The notes beneath the pieces were generated by a model. The model saw only the letters and a program-made list of their open reading frames with translations. It searched no databases and was not told the origin of the DNA. This document shows, piece by piece, positions 53,085 through 63,727 of a DNA stretch of 64,000 nt (positions within the stretch are counted from its first letter, which is position 1; each line of letters begins with the position of its first letter). The DNA is taken from assembly GCF_015832195.1 (NCBI RefSeq), contig NC_052018.1, positions 39,809,052 to 39,873,051 of the forward strand. The letters run 5' to 3'. This DNA comes from Motacilla alba alba. Lineage: Eukaryota; Chordata; Aves; Passeriformes; Motacillidae. The position numbers and the translations under genes were made by a program.

Positions 53085-53277
53085 AACAAGTGGTTAAGCC
53101 GTAGCCCGATGCTGCAGAGGAGAGTGTATCACTCCATGGCCGCTGTCCAGAGGAAGCTGTACGTGTTAGGTGGGAACGACCTCGACTACAACAACGATCG
53201 GATCCTGGTCCGTCACATCGACTCCTACAGCATAGACGCCGACCAGTGGACCCGCTGCAGCTTCAACATGCTGACAG
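53085..53277 (+). CDS. KLHL32: KLHL32 coding exon (kelch blade 5)
   Basis: Bounded by 'ctttgcag' and 'gtgagc', with 64 codons plus one nucleotide (residues 472-535 and the start of Gly536). It reads NKWLSRSPMLQRRVYHSMAA, then QRKLYVLGGNDLDYNNDRIL and ends near DQWTRCSFNMLTG. The NKW tryptophan closes the previous kelch repeat, and VLGG with DQW forms the next. Phase 0 in, phase 1 out. CpG content is raised compared with the flanking introns, as in the other kelch exons. Retention of the following intron would add about 37 codons before a stop. Confidence 0.96.
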
Positions 53278-55374
53278 GTGAGCATTGTACAAAAGGGGAA
53301 CTCACTACTGCTGAACTGAAACATCTCTTCCCTTTAGATGCCTTTAGTCTGTGGAACTCCATGACTTTGCGACAAATGCTTTCAATTTAGAGACCACTGT
53401 TAGCCAAGAAGACATTTTTTGTTATGGTTCTGGCATTCAATGGTCTACAAAATATTTGTTTTAGCACATTGTACATTTAAATTTTGAAGAAGGTGTGGAT
53501 AAATTTCATTTAATTAAGCAGCCAAAAATAATTTGTCATAATATTACCAGTACTGTTTTTTAATTCTCCAAAAGCTTGCCTCTGGTATTGGTTTAGTTCC
53601 CATTTTGAGTGTACAAGAGACTGATATGTCTTTACCATGTAGCATCAATTTGTAGTGGCTTCTGCTGGCATTATAGGGCAAAGCTTTCACTGAAATCTGT
53701 TAACGCTTGCTTATTTCTAAACAGTATCTTCTTAATAAATTACGAAGTAGGACATGTCCTTGTTGGAATTCCATCAAGTTAGAAATGAATTGGGCACTTA
53801 GTTACAGGATCTGTAAAGTTCATCTTGACTTATAAGGAAGAGCTGTCACAGCTTGCAAAACACTGCAGCTCACTGTCCCTGCCACTCAGTCCACCAAAGT
53901 TCACCTCCACCTGATACAATTCCCAGATGTAGTATATCCTTCAATCCCAGGGAGAAACATAGAATCATAAAATGGTTTGGGTTGGAAGGCACCTCAAAGA
54001 TCATCTAGTTCCCAACTCCTGCCGTGGGCAGAGACATCTCCCACTAGACCCATGTTGTTCAAAGCCCCATCCAACCTGGAGCACTTCCTGGGACTGGCCA
54101 TCCACAACTTCTCTGGGCAGCCTCACCACCCTCACAGTAAAGACTTTCTTCCTAATACCTAATCTAAACCTACTCCCTTCCAGCTTGAAGCCAAACCCCC
54201 CTGTTCTGTCACTACATGCCCTTTTAAAAGTCCCTCTCCATCTTTCTGGTAGGCTCTGTGCTGGTAGTGGAAGGCCACAGGTCACACTGAAGCGTTCTCT
54301 TCTTCAGGCTGAACGGACTCTAATTCTATCAGACTTTCATCCCAGGAGAGCTGCTCCATCTCTCTAATCAACTTGGTGGCCTCCTCTGGATTTGCTCCAA
54401 CAGGTCACTGTCCTTCCTGTAGTGAGGTCCCCAGAGCTGGACACAAGACTCCAGGTGGAGTCCCACCAAAGTGGAGCAGAGGGGCAGAATCACCTCCCTG
54501 AACCTGCTGGCCACACTTTCAGACAGGCATGTGACACATTCTTAGAGAAGCACCAACAGTAGAGTTGCTTGGTTTCCAAGTCAGGCCATCAAAGTACCTG
54601 ATGGACACTAGGGAGAGAGACATAGGTTAAAAAGGAATTACACATGGTCGAACAGAACTAGTTTTTCATGTGTCTTTTGCTCACTAGTTAATTATTTTAT
54701 TATGTGGAGGAACTGACAGCCTCTGAGAAGGATGTCATCTGATTTGCAACTGCAAATCCCTGGCACTGCAGGCACCCTCTCATTCTGGAGCTGACACTGT
54801 CCCACTGAATGCTGTGAGGCAGCCTCCTCTCTCCACTGCCTCCAGGTGTTTTCCACAACCTGCACCTTAAGAAGCTACCTAAGCCTTTCTTTCTGTCAGT
54901 ACAACTGGTAGTAAATGTGCCTGGTAAACTGTGTAGTGTAGATTTTTTTTAGGCTGTACTTTTCCTTCAAAACTTCCAAACTTGTTGGGAGACCGTTGCT
55001 ATGGGGATGAATTTGCACAGCAGCCCCTGTGATTTTCACCATACTTGTACCTGGAGGAGCGGGGCTGAACAGGTGTGGGCAGCACAGGAGGGGCACTTGG
55101 TGGGGACTGTGTCTGTCACCTGTGGCACACGTGAGGAGGGTGCGGATGGTCCCTGCACAGCCACATGAATGCTCATCTGGGCAGCACCAGGCAGAGCTCC
55201 TGTAGAGAGCAAGGAACTGCCCCCATGCCTCACCTTCTCTCCGACACTTTGGGAATTCTGAAACAGTCAAGTCACTGCCAGGACTGTTCGCATCCCATTA
55301 CAGAACTCCAGCATTTGGTGTTAAAAGGGTTAATTAAACACTGAAAGTGGTTTCTATTTCCTTCTTTGCTTTAG
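53278..55374 (+). other. KLHL32: KLHL32 intron, 2.1 kb
   Basis: GT at 53278, 'tttgctttag' acceptor at 55365-55374. About 570 bp in the middle is a minus-strand CR1. A moderately GC-rich unique stretch follows at about 55030-55260. No further exon is supported. Confidence 0.93.
53957..54525 (-). repeat. CR1 LINE, 5'-truncated
   Basis: It begins on the plus strand with 'acatagaatcataaaatgg', the reverse complement of a CR1 tail, then 'ttgggttggaaggcacctca'. Decayed CR1 3' wording continues up to the 'cacctccctgaacctgctgg' region. It is antisense to KLHL32, between the two kelch exons at 53085 and 55375. It is non-coding because of multiple frameshifts. Confidence 0.93.
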
Positions 55375-55469
55375 GTCAAAATGAGTCTGGAGTTGCTGTC
55401 CACAACGGTAGAATATATTTAGTTGGTGGCTATTCGATTTGGACAAATGAGCCTTTGGCATGTATCCAG
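55375..55469 (+). CDS. KLHL32: KLHL32 coding exon, 95 bp (kelch blade 6)
   Basis: Bounded by 'gctttag' and 'gtgagc'. Two bases complete Gly536, then 31 codons (residues 537-567) read QNESGVAVHNGRIYLVGGYS and IWTNEPLACIQ. The LVGG di-glycine marks the last kelch repeat. Phase 1 in, phase 0 out. Skipping it alone shifts the frame, but its sum with the preceding exon (288 nt) is a multiple of three. Confidence 0.96.
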
Positions 55470-57248
55470 GTGAGCGATTTAGGTTTCTTTTAAAGTCTTT
55501 TCCAATAATCTTGCAAGTATAAGTTTTGCACAGTTGTTATTAAAAAAGGAAAATACATGTGAAGAGGAGAGATTAAGGATATTTCGTATGCAGCCACTGA
55601 ACCTGCATAAACAGAGAGGAAATACTGTAGAAATTACAAGTATTTCCATGTGAGCTAATAGATGCAATTCCTCTAAGATATTCCAGTAAACCAAGGTTGA
55701 ATTATCTTTCCTTTGACAATATAATAATGTGTATTAATTCACTGGTTACACAATCAAGTTCAAAATTAAAAATGAATGATGGGGCTAAGAATTTTTCAGC
55801 CCATATTGGGATTTTTCTTTTCTTTCCAAGTTGTGTTTCTGAAGGGCAGCCAGAGTTAACAAGTTGTTCATTGACCAAGTGCAGTCAGCCTGCTACCTGC
55901 CCTTCTGCTTACTGCCTTAAAGCTTCAATGGAAGTTTTTTGATCCCTGCCCTAGGCAATAAGTTGTCCTACAAACTCTTCTGCTCTCCCATCTTTTATAA
56001 AAGCAGCTCACCCGCAGATCCATGGCTTTCAGGTTTTTTGGTACAGAAATTAGGAATTCTTATCTTTCTGCATGTTTCTGAGTGAAGCAGTTCTGCATCA
56101 CAGCCACTGCTTTGTCACCAGCTGGGCATTTAAAGGCAGAAACTCCTGTTTCTATCTCAGTTTCTGCACTTTTGCTGATAAACAACATTTTTATTAGCTT
56201 CCAACTTTTTGGATTTTAGAATTTCACCTCCAAACTGTCCCGTAAGCCTAGAAGTCAGGCTTAGCATAAGAAGGGAGTATATTAGGTTGCTGAGCTGCTG
56301 GTCTGACATTGAACACTTAGTAGCATGAATTTGTGAAGAGTAAGATAACACAAGATAAACAGTTAAAAACATGTTCTGGTCACTAGTATAATTGTATTTT
56401 GGCAAGTTGTTGGATACCATACCAAAAAAATTCATTAGAAAAAGTCATGCAGGCTGGCTTGGATGTAGCTGACATATAATGCTTAGATGGAGTAATGGCA
56501 TTGTATAGAGGTAGCAGCTGTGCTCCACCAGTGCGCTCGTTTATAATCAACAGGTACTCTACACTATTGCGCCTGGGTTTTAATACTGCTTAGTGACAAG
56601 CAAAAGTAATCCTGGGATCTTGCTTTCTTAAATGGACATTTGTCCACATCCCCAGACTGGTTGTGAACTGGCAGCCTGCCTGACACAGTCCCCACATAAA
56701 AGGGAAAAGAAATATAATGAGTGATTTGGCAGAGCTGTGTGTGCTGTCCCTCCTCAGCTGTTGGCAGTGTGCCTGGCTTTAACCAGCAAAACTAGCCTTT
56801 TTATCTTCCAGTTGAGGAAAACTGAGGTTGCTCTCTCCTTTGGAAGAAAAAATTCCACTTTTTCTTTACATTTCTTTACTTACTTTAAGTCAGTAATTTA
56901 TTTGGCATTCCCATCTTCCACAGAGCTTCTGTGACCCTAAATACCTTGGAGCTGACAAACGATTTGTGCTCTGTGCTAACAGGAGCCCTTCTGTGCAGAG
57001 TAACCCACTTGCATGGCTGCTCATTCTCCTGCCAGGAAGCAGGATCCAATGTCATTGTTTGCGCCGAAGTGCCTGAGCACTCAGGTTTTGGGTTGAGTGA
57101 TGAGAACAGCAAATGGATCACCAGATCCATAATTCTTAAACTACCTTTTCCACTGGGATTAATAGTTAATACATGAGGTGGGTGCCAGCAAATTTGTTTC
57201 AGCTTTCTTCTGTGATCTCAGAAATATTTTGTATATTTTGCCATGCAG
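55470..57248 (+). other. KLHL32: KLHL32 last intron, 1.8 kb
   Basis: GT at 55470 and 'ttttgccatgcag' acceptor ending at 57248. I recognise no repeat, RNA gene or exon in it; the sequence is unique and AT-rich. Confidence 0.92.
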
Positions 57249-57410
57249 GTGCTGGATGTTAGCAAGGAGGGAAAGGAAGAGGTATTCTATGGGCCTACGC
57301 TCCCCTTCGCTTCCAATGGAATAGCAGCCTGCTTTCTTCCAGCTCCTTATTTCACATGCCCCAACCTTCAGACTCTGCAAGTGCCTCACCACAGGATCGG
57401 CACAATGTGA
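57249..57410 (+). CDS. KLHL32: KLHL32 terminal coding exon with stop
   Basis: Fifty-three codons plus TGA at 57408-57410 (residues 568-620). It starts VLDVSKEGKEEVFYGPTLPF, continues ASNGIAACFLPAPYFTCPNL and ends PHHRIGTM. The segment closes the propeller and supplies the short C-terminal tail characteristic of KLHL32. Summed with the other exons it gives exactly the length expected for the 620-residue protein, which supports all five in-window splice choices. As I remember it, the mammalian protein ends in Ile where this one has Met; that is recollection, not an alignment. Confidence 0.96.
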   Translation: MLDVSKEGKEEVFYGPTLPFASNGIAACFLPAPYFTCPNLQTLQVPHHRIGTM

Positions 57411-57815
57411 CACATTCCTTGCGCTTCATGGAATCAGAAATGGAGGAGGAAAACATCAAACCCCACAGGGTTTGATAGAAGGGTTTCCCTGGGTCAGTGA
57501 GAAGAATCAATCCACTTGGGCTGCTGCTTTACCATCACACATTTGTCTTAAAGTCAGATCACAGCAGGCAGGAAGGAAGTTCCAAAGCCTGCGAGCGGTT
57601 TCTCTCCTCGGCCTCAGACGTAGCAGCAGATACGTGAGCGCGTTGTGCGTTTCTGCTGGTGACCACTTGCTACGTGTCTTCTTCATTTCCTTATGCAACT
57701 TCGTCAGGCATTGTGGATGCTCTCAGCTCTTCCTGGGCCGCTGCTCTTTGGAGTCTGCACATTCAGTTGCTCACCAGTGGCGCTTTCAAAGACAATAAAA
57801 AAGCTCTGTTTATGT
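57411..57815 (+). other. KLHL32: KLHL32 3' UTR (proposed)
   Basis: Sequence from the stop to about 20 bp past the first clear AATAAA. It contains a CpG-bearing block at about 57580-57700 that differs from ordinary intergenic sequence here. A longer 3' UTR using later signals (for example near 57980) is possible. Confidence 0.55.
57794..57799 (+). terminator. KLHL32: Candidate poly(A) signal AATAAA
   Basis: The first canonical AATAAA after the KLHL32 stop, 384 bp downstream of it. A T/G-containing stretch (tctgtttatgttc) follows within 20 bp. Use of this signal is inferred. Confidence 0.5.
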
Positions 57816-58930
57816 TCACAAAGATGATATAATACTGTGCTAATTATGCAACTTACTCAATACCTTTGGCAAAAAGAATAACAAATGTGTTGACTTTCAA
57901 TTCTGAACTCCATCGTTTACAGTTTCTCATTTAATAATACTTCATTTGAAATTTAAATACTTCAAAACAGATTAAAACAAAAATAAAAAAACAAGCCCTA
58001 TAGGATATGAGGAACAGATAAAAATTGTCTCAGCTGAAAGGCAAAGAAAATGAAGCCTCACGGTTAAACTCAAGTCTGAACTGAATGTGTTTGTTCGAGA
58101 ATCTAAGGATTGTTTGGGATGTCATTTACCAAGGTCTACTACCAAATAAATGTTACCTTCTGTCATATGATCAATTCTTCCTGACAGCTGCAGTCTTTTA
58201 ATGGGGGAGATCAGCCTCTTTACTGTATAATTAAAATGTGCCATTCACTTAATATTTTTAATATCCAGTTTGCAAAGGGTCACCACATTTACAATTATCA
58301 ATGAACAGTCTCATTTTGTCCAACATATGGTCCCACAAATCACTGGTCTCCAGAGGCTAAGCAGGTGTAGAACAATGTCAATATTTATTTATTTATTCTT
58401 TCAGTTTATATAGCGTGTCTCCATTCCACTCTCCAGGCATATGCCAGCTCACAGCAAATACTGTAACCTGGTGTATTTTGGCTTTGCTTGGCTACTGCAG
58501 TCCCTGTCTCTTATCTCTGTGTTTTATTTACATATTGGACAAAAATGTCAATGTTTGTAAATATTAACCAAGCATGTAATTAAATCTTTCTCTATTTCTG
58601 ATTTATGGATACTCTGCACTTCTCTGCCTTACCTACTGATCAGCTCCCTGCCACTGTGCTGCCTGAGCAGACCTATCAAATTCTTGCTGGTGCTCCTGCT
58701 AATGCCACATGGGGAATGTGCTGCAGCAGTAGCCCGTGCCTGCTGGACAGGAACAGGTTTGACTTCATCCAGTGAGCAGCGCTTTCTAATCAAAACTATC
58801 TTTTAACTTTTAAGGGTCTGATTACAGGGAGGTAACTTTATTATCATTTCTGTCTCCTGCTGGGCAGTGTACTGGTGGAACATTCCCTTTCCTTTTCCAT
58901 ACTTAATCAGGTTAGAATGTTTTATGGTTG

Positions 58931-58991
58931 GGTTTTTGTTTGGTTGGGTTTTGTTTGTTTGTTTGTTTTGTTTTGTTGTTTTTTTTTTTTT
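58931..58991. repeat. T/G-rich low-complexity tract (GTTT)n and poly(T)
   Basis: Repeats of gttt and gtttt grade into about 13 T residues. The tract generates hydrophobic-looking false reading frames on the plus strand. Confidence 0.9.
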
Positions 58992-61900
58992 CCTGAGCTT
59001 TCTCACTTTCCTTGCCTCGAGCAGAGCTGCAGCTGCACAGTCTTTGCCTGGCACACTGGCTCTAGTTGCTAACACCATCTCCCTCTGTGCACCAAGCACA
59101 CCTATATCTAGGCAGGACTTTTCTCTATGTTGCATGGGAGCTGGATAGGCTGTACATCAAGACATGTTTTAATTTCTTGATTTAATTTGTTTGATCTCCT
59201 GGAAATCTGCATGCAAGGAACAGCTCTCTGAACAGTCCATTTACAGAAATTGTTTTCCTGTGTGGGCTGCAGGGCCCAAGCCAGGCAAGTATACAAACTT
59301 TGACTTAGGTGTGGCTTTCAGGGACACAAACGGAGTATGTCTCATTTTCAAGAGAAGGGTGGCTAAAATAATCAAAACCTGTGCAGGGGCTTTGGTCTCA
59401 TCCCGGAGGTACCACATCAGGTGAGTGATCCGCTTTTGTTTCGGGGGCAGAACCAACACTTCCTATTTGTAAAGCCCAGGGCACTTCAGGACAATTGTGC
59501 AAAACGTGTTTTCCATGGCTCCGCTTAGTTTGGAGACTTTTATTCCTAGGTCTCATAGCTTACCACAGCTGTAGCTATGGAATCATTTCTAAACTGCTGC
59601 TTCTGGAGAGCAGGGGGTGGGATTAGGATGGATCAGGATGACTGCTGAGCAGTGGCAGAAAGTGGCAGCAGTGGCCTGGGTTTGAGAAGCAGAGGGGGGC
59701 AGCTTCCTTATGCAAAGCAGCATGTGCCTCTTGGTTCAAGGTCTGAAAGGCAAGAAGGTTGTTTATCATGTTTGTTCTGCTCTTTAGACACTTCCACTGC
59801 TCTGGCTGTTGTCACCAATTGTCTGCACTGTGAATGGCAGTTTTAAACAGCTGTGCAATTGCATTATATTGGTTAGGGAGACCTCTGCCACAGAGCCTCA
59901 GGACAACACATATGCTCCTATTAGTGTCAGGATCCTGCTCTGGCTCTTAATCATCAGGCTTCACTGATTACAGAGGTCTTTCACAGCAACCTCTTAGTCA
60001 TTTAAGTTTTTGTGTCACACTTTCCTATTTGGGTCTTTCTGCTTTTGTTGCAGGATCTACAGGACAGATGGAGGGTGCTTTGCTGCACCTGAAGTCAGAA
60101 AATGCCTCATAGCCCTTGCCAGATGAGCAAAACCCAGTTAATTATTGCCAGGTAAGAAAAGAGAGGAGTGTGGATGCAAAGAGCAGACAGAGAGCACCCT
60201 GCTGTGGCTGAGGGGTCTCAGCTGGAAGGAGTGAGGATGGGGGAGCAAGGCTGGCTTCATCTGCCACCTGCAGCTGTGCAGGACTCCTGCAAAGGCTGGC
60301 TGGTGAGCTGAAGTTTCTCAGTCATCATGTCCTTGCTCTGCCATCCTTCCGCTGAATGGCATCTAAAACTGGCATGGTTGCAGAAACCTGTGCATGACTT
60401 CCTGCTCCACCTGTGATGTTCTAAATTTTGTACTATTTTGGGCAGACATACAACTCTGAACCCAACCTTCGTCCCTACCCAGCCTGCTGGTTTTGGTATG
60501 TAACCTCTGACACAGTTCAGCTTAGTTTTTCCACACAGCCTTAAAGCTATCCAGAACAAGAATATTATTTCCATGCTTACTGGTTCTGTTGCCGGAGTCT
60601 GATCATCACAGTGGGAGAGCAGATGCCAGCACGAGTCATTTATCCAGCTGGGAGTGTGCAAGGTAAGGGGACAAGTTGCAACCAGTGAGAACTCACCACT
60701 GCTTCAGGGAAAGAGATGTTCTTACCAGTGAATAATGCAGCAGTCACTGACTGTCCTCTTTGGAACAGAGTGCAGTTCTGTGCCCTGAATTCCTTAGTTT
60801 TATACATTAAGGCTAATAATATCTGCGGCTAAGACTTTTGGGCCACAAGGTCTTGAAGAGCTGTACTGAAGAGCTGTTCTCTAATCTTTTCCAGGGCACA
60901 CCCATAAAGAATAATATTCTATCCTTTATATAGCTTTAATTAAAGTATATAAATATATATACTTCACAAGCAGCAGCAGCACCTGCAGCCTCTTCTGCCA
61001 CGTTGGTGTCTCTTGAGCATTTCACACCCAAGTGTGAAAGAAAGAACTGACTAAAGAAACACTCACATTTGATAAGCCAGTGTGCAGCAGTTCCACTTCT
61101 GTACAGTAATGTTTTTGTAATCCTTTGACTTCTAGTTGTGGCTTAAGCAGCTTTTGAGCCAAGTTCCTGACTTTCAGAAGAGCAGAAACTTCTGTAACTC
61201 TTTTTCATCTAAATTTTGCCTTCCCCAGTTACCCTCCCCCAAACCTGTACAGACATTTTAGTACATCAGTTGCAGAATTGTGGAGAAACAGATAATTGAA
61301 TATTCACACATGCAGAAACAACCCAGGCAGAATGTGGAACAATGTGGAAACAGGCGCGAAAAGAGGCGGCATCTGTTTATTGAAAATTAAAATGTAGAAT
61401 AAATTAAGAGGGCAAGGTTAAAACACTTCATCTGCAGACAGAGTTTGTAGGGGAGGAAGACTGCAGGAAGTGTAGCACATAGACTGTGTATAAAGGACTT
61501 CTGCAGTTCTATTTTTGCAAAATGAAGGGTTTTTTCCCCCCCAAGGACACGTTATAAAGGGATAAAGTGTCCACATAAAGAATGGTTTTCCAATAGATAT
61601 GATTATATATAGCAGTTTCACAGTAATGCCAGAATTAAAATGCTTAAAATGTTAATGTTGCACTGCTTCAAGTACTGAAGAATAGTGTAAGTATTTTTAG
61701 CAATATCCTCAATTCATGTAAGCAAATGCTGGGCAAATTTTTCCACCAGTGCCTATGCAGGTCATGCTGGGCCTTTCTAAAACAAATAATGAATTTAGCA
61801 AATTTGCATTTTTAATGCCCGTTTTGGTGTCATTCTGCAAGGAGAAGGGTAGAGCGAAGATAGTGTTTGATGGACTGACAAATGCAGTGAATTTGGTTGT

Positions 61901-62918
61901 AATGTGGAATTACTCTGCTGGCATTTCCAAAGGCCTGTAATGATAGCACATCGACGAACAGAGGATCTGAGCTTTTGCTTTTTTTGTTGTTGTTGTTGTT
62001 ATTCTGTGCATACCTTTGCACTTTGTACATTAGACTTGCAAAAGGTTTATCACTTTAAAGCTGCTCAAGTAGACAAAAGCCATATCCTAGTCATTCATCA
62101 TGAAACAAGCTTAATTATGCTAGGACATATTGACACTGCATCAGATTTTTAATCTTCGACATAATTTTATAACCATCGCTAACAGATGGGCTGATTACAC
62201 TGAATTTGAGTTTTAAGTAATAGTTAAAAATTCTAAAATATGATTAAACTGGAAATACCCATTGCATACCTAATTTTCAAAAAGCTTCTGAAAGAAGGAA
62301 AACCAGAGTGCAGTAAAACCCCTTTTTTGTTTCTTGAGGGAACTATATTTCATTTAAGTGCAGAGTTATCAATGTTCCTTAGATGACCAAGCAGTTTATG
62401 TCATTGGCAGCTCCTCTTCTGTCAAATTACAACAGATAGCCCAGGATCTTATTCTTTCCATGGATCTGCTGCTCTATTCCAGCATAAAAGACATGAACTT
62501 TTCTATTTCAGAACCTCTTTTTTATGAAAACACGTACCATCCCCCCCTTTTTCCCCATTGAAAGTGAAAGAAAAGAGTAATTAAAATTAGTATGTTTCTG
62601 CTCTTCAATAACAATAACAAATGTAAAATTCTTATGAAACAGAGGGACAGCTTTGTGGGACTAATGGAAGTCACATGTGAATTCTGAACAGAAGGGTTTT
62701 TTTTTTCATGTTATCTTGTTAAGGTTACTAAAGGAAAGATAAGCTAGTCTTCCCTCTGCTTGCCATTGTTCATCACGTGCTGGACATGTGTTTCATATCA
62801 CAAGGGTGATAATGGGTCAGAGGTGATTGGTATCCTGAATTCTGGAATACGGGAAATATAAATACCATCTATTTAGATCCCAGTTCTACACATTGCAGAA
62901 AAAAAAAAGGGTGCTTAG

Positions 62919-62938
62919 TATATATACACACACACACA
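62919..62938. repeat. Short (TA)n(CA)n repeat
   Basis: A brief TA run continues as a CA run of about seven units in the downstream region. Confidence 0.85.
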
Positions 62939-63182
62939 TCACAAAAATGTGTCCTCTTACATCCTGGAACAGTCCTCTGGCCAAGGAGAACAATGTGGAA
63001 AATTCTGGCAAGCTCATGATGGCTCAGTTTCATACAGGTCTCTCATCACCAGTATTAGCATTTCCAAATGAAGGAACACTCTAGTCACAGACTAGGGCAA
63101 GAAAAAGCATACTGAAATGAAAAATTTTGTTAAAACTCCACTGACAAAGAGTGATTCTATAGTTATGAGTGATTAATTAAGA

Positions 63183-63727
63183 TGTCTGCTAGTTTGGCTG
63201 GGGTGGAGTTAATTTTCTTTGCAAAGATATTTTGTTATTGCTGAGCAGGGCTTACCCAGAGCCAAGGCCTTTTCTGCTTCTCGTTCTGCCAGGCTGGGGA
63301 GTGGGCTGGGGGTGCTTGGGAGGCTGGGAGGAGACACAGCTGGGAGCTTGCCCAAACTGACCAAAGGGACATTCCAGACCATGTGACATCATGCTCAGTA
63401 CATAAAGTGGGGGAAGAAGGAAGAGACATTTGGAGTGATGGTGTTCATCTTCCCATGTTACATGCGACACTGTCACCTGTGATGGGGCCCTGCTGTCCTG
63501 GAGGTGGCTGAACACCTGCCGGCCCTGGGGAAGCAGTGAATATATTCCTTGCTTTGCTTTATTTGCATGCTATTTCTATTTATGGCTTTTACCTTCCCCA
63601 TTAAACTGTCTTTGTCTCAACCAAGGAGTTTCCTACCTTTTACCTTTTCAATTCTCTCCCCAGTCCCATTGGTGGAGGAGCAGCTGTGTGGAGCTTGGCT
63701 GCTGGCTGGGGTTAAACCATCACAACA
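63183..63727 (+). mobile_element. ERVL-like solo LTR, second copy
   Basis: This is the same family as the LTR at 44531-45122, with matching blocks in the same order: 'ggagttaattttcttt', 'ttattgctgagcaggg' and a CRE-like TGACATCA at 63384-63391. They continue through 'gctgaacacctgcc', an intact ATTAAA at 63600-63605 and 'gctggctggggttaaacca'. It lacks about 45 bp present near the start of the first copy, and the TATA position reads 'cataaa'. I could not find a matching target-site duplication, so the exact ends are uncertain. No retroviral genes are attached. Confidence 0.85.

Larger units (their letters stand above)
1..57815 (+). other. KLHL32: KLHL32 gene body (3' portion, gene span)
   Basis: This span covers the part of the KLHL32 transcription unit in the window, from an upstream intron to the presumed poly(A) site. 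Six exons join in frame with intron phases 0, 1, 0, 1, 0 and give 483 residues ending in TGA. Family knowledge: KLHL32 has a BTB domain, a BACK domain and kelch repeats, and is about 620 residues long. The missing 137 or so residues match the BTB domain in size, and no BTB-like reading frame is seen before 18887. KLHL proteins usually bind CUL3 through BTB-BACK and recruit substrates through the kelch propeller; the KLHL32 substrate is not known to me. The left edge is the window edge, not the transcription start, and the right edge is inferred from a poly(A) signal. Confidence 0.9.

Noticed and set aside
58867..59148. Hydrophobic plus-strand frame that looks like a membrane protein
   Set aside because: The hydrophobic stretch is encoded by the GTTT/poly(T) low-complexity tract.
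60257..60661. 134-codon minus-strand frame, considered as a 3' exon of MMS22L
   Set aside because: No MMS22L-like sequence or other known domain is visible, and splice signals do not bound it convincingly.
44531..63727. A single 19-kb provirus with the two LTRs as its ends
   Set aside because: The interior contains KLHL32 exons and introns, no retroviral genes, and the LTRs have different flanks and an indel difference.
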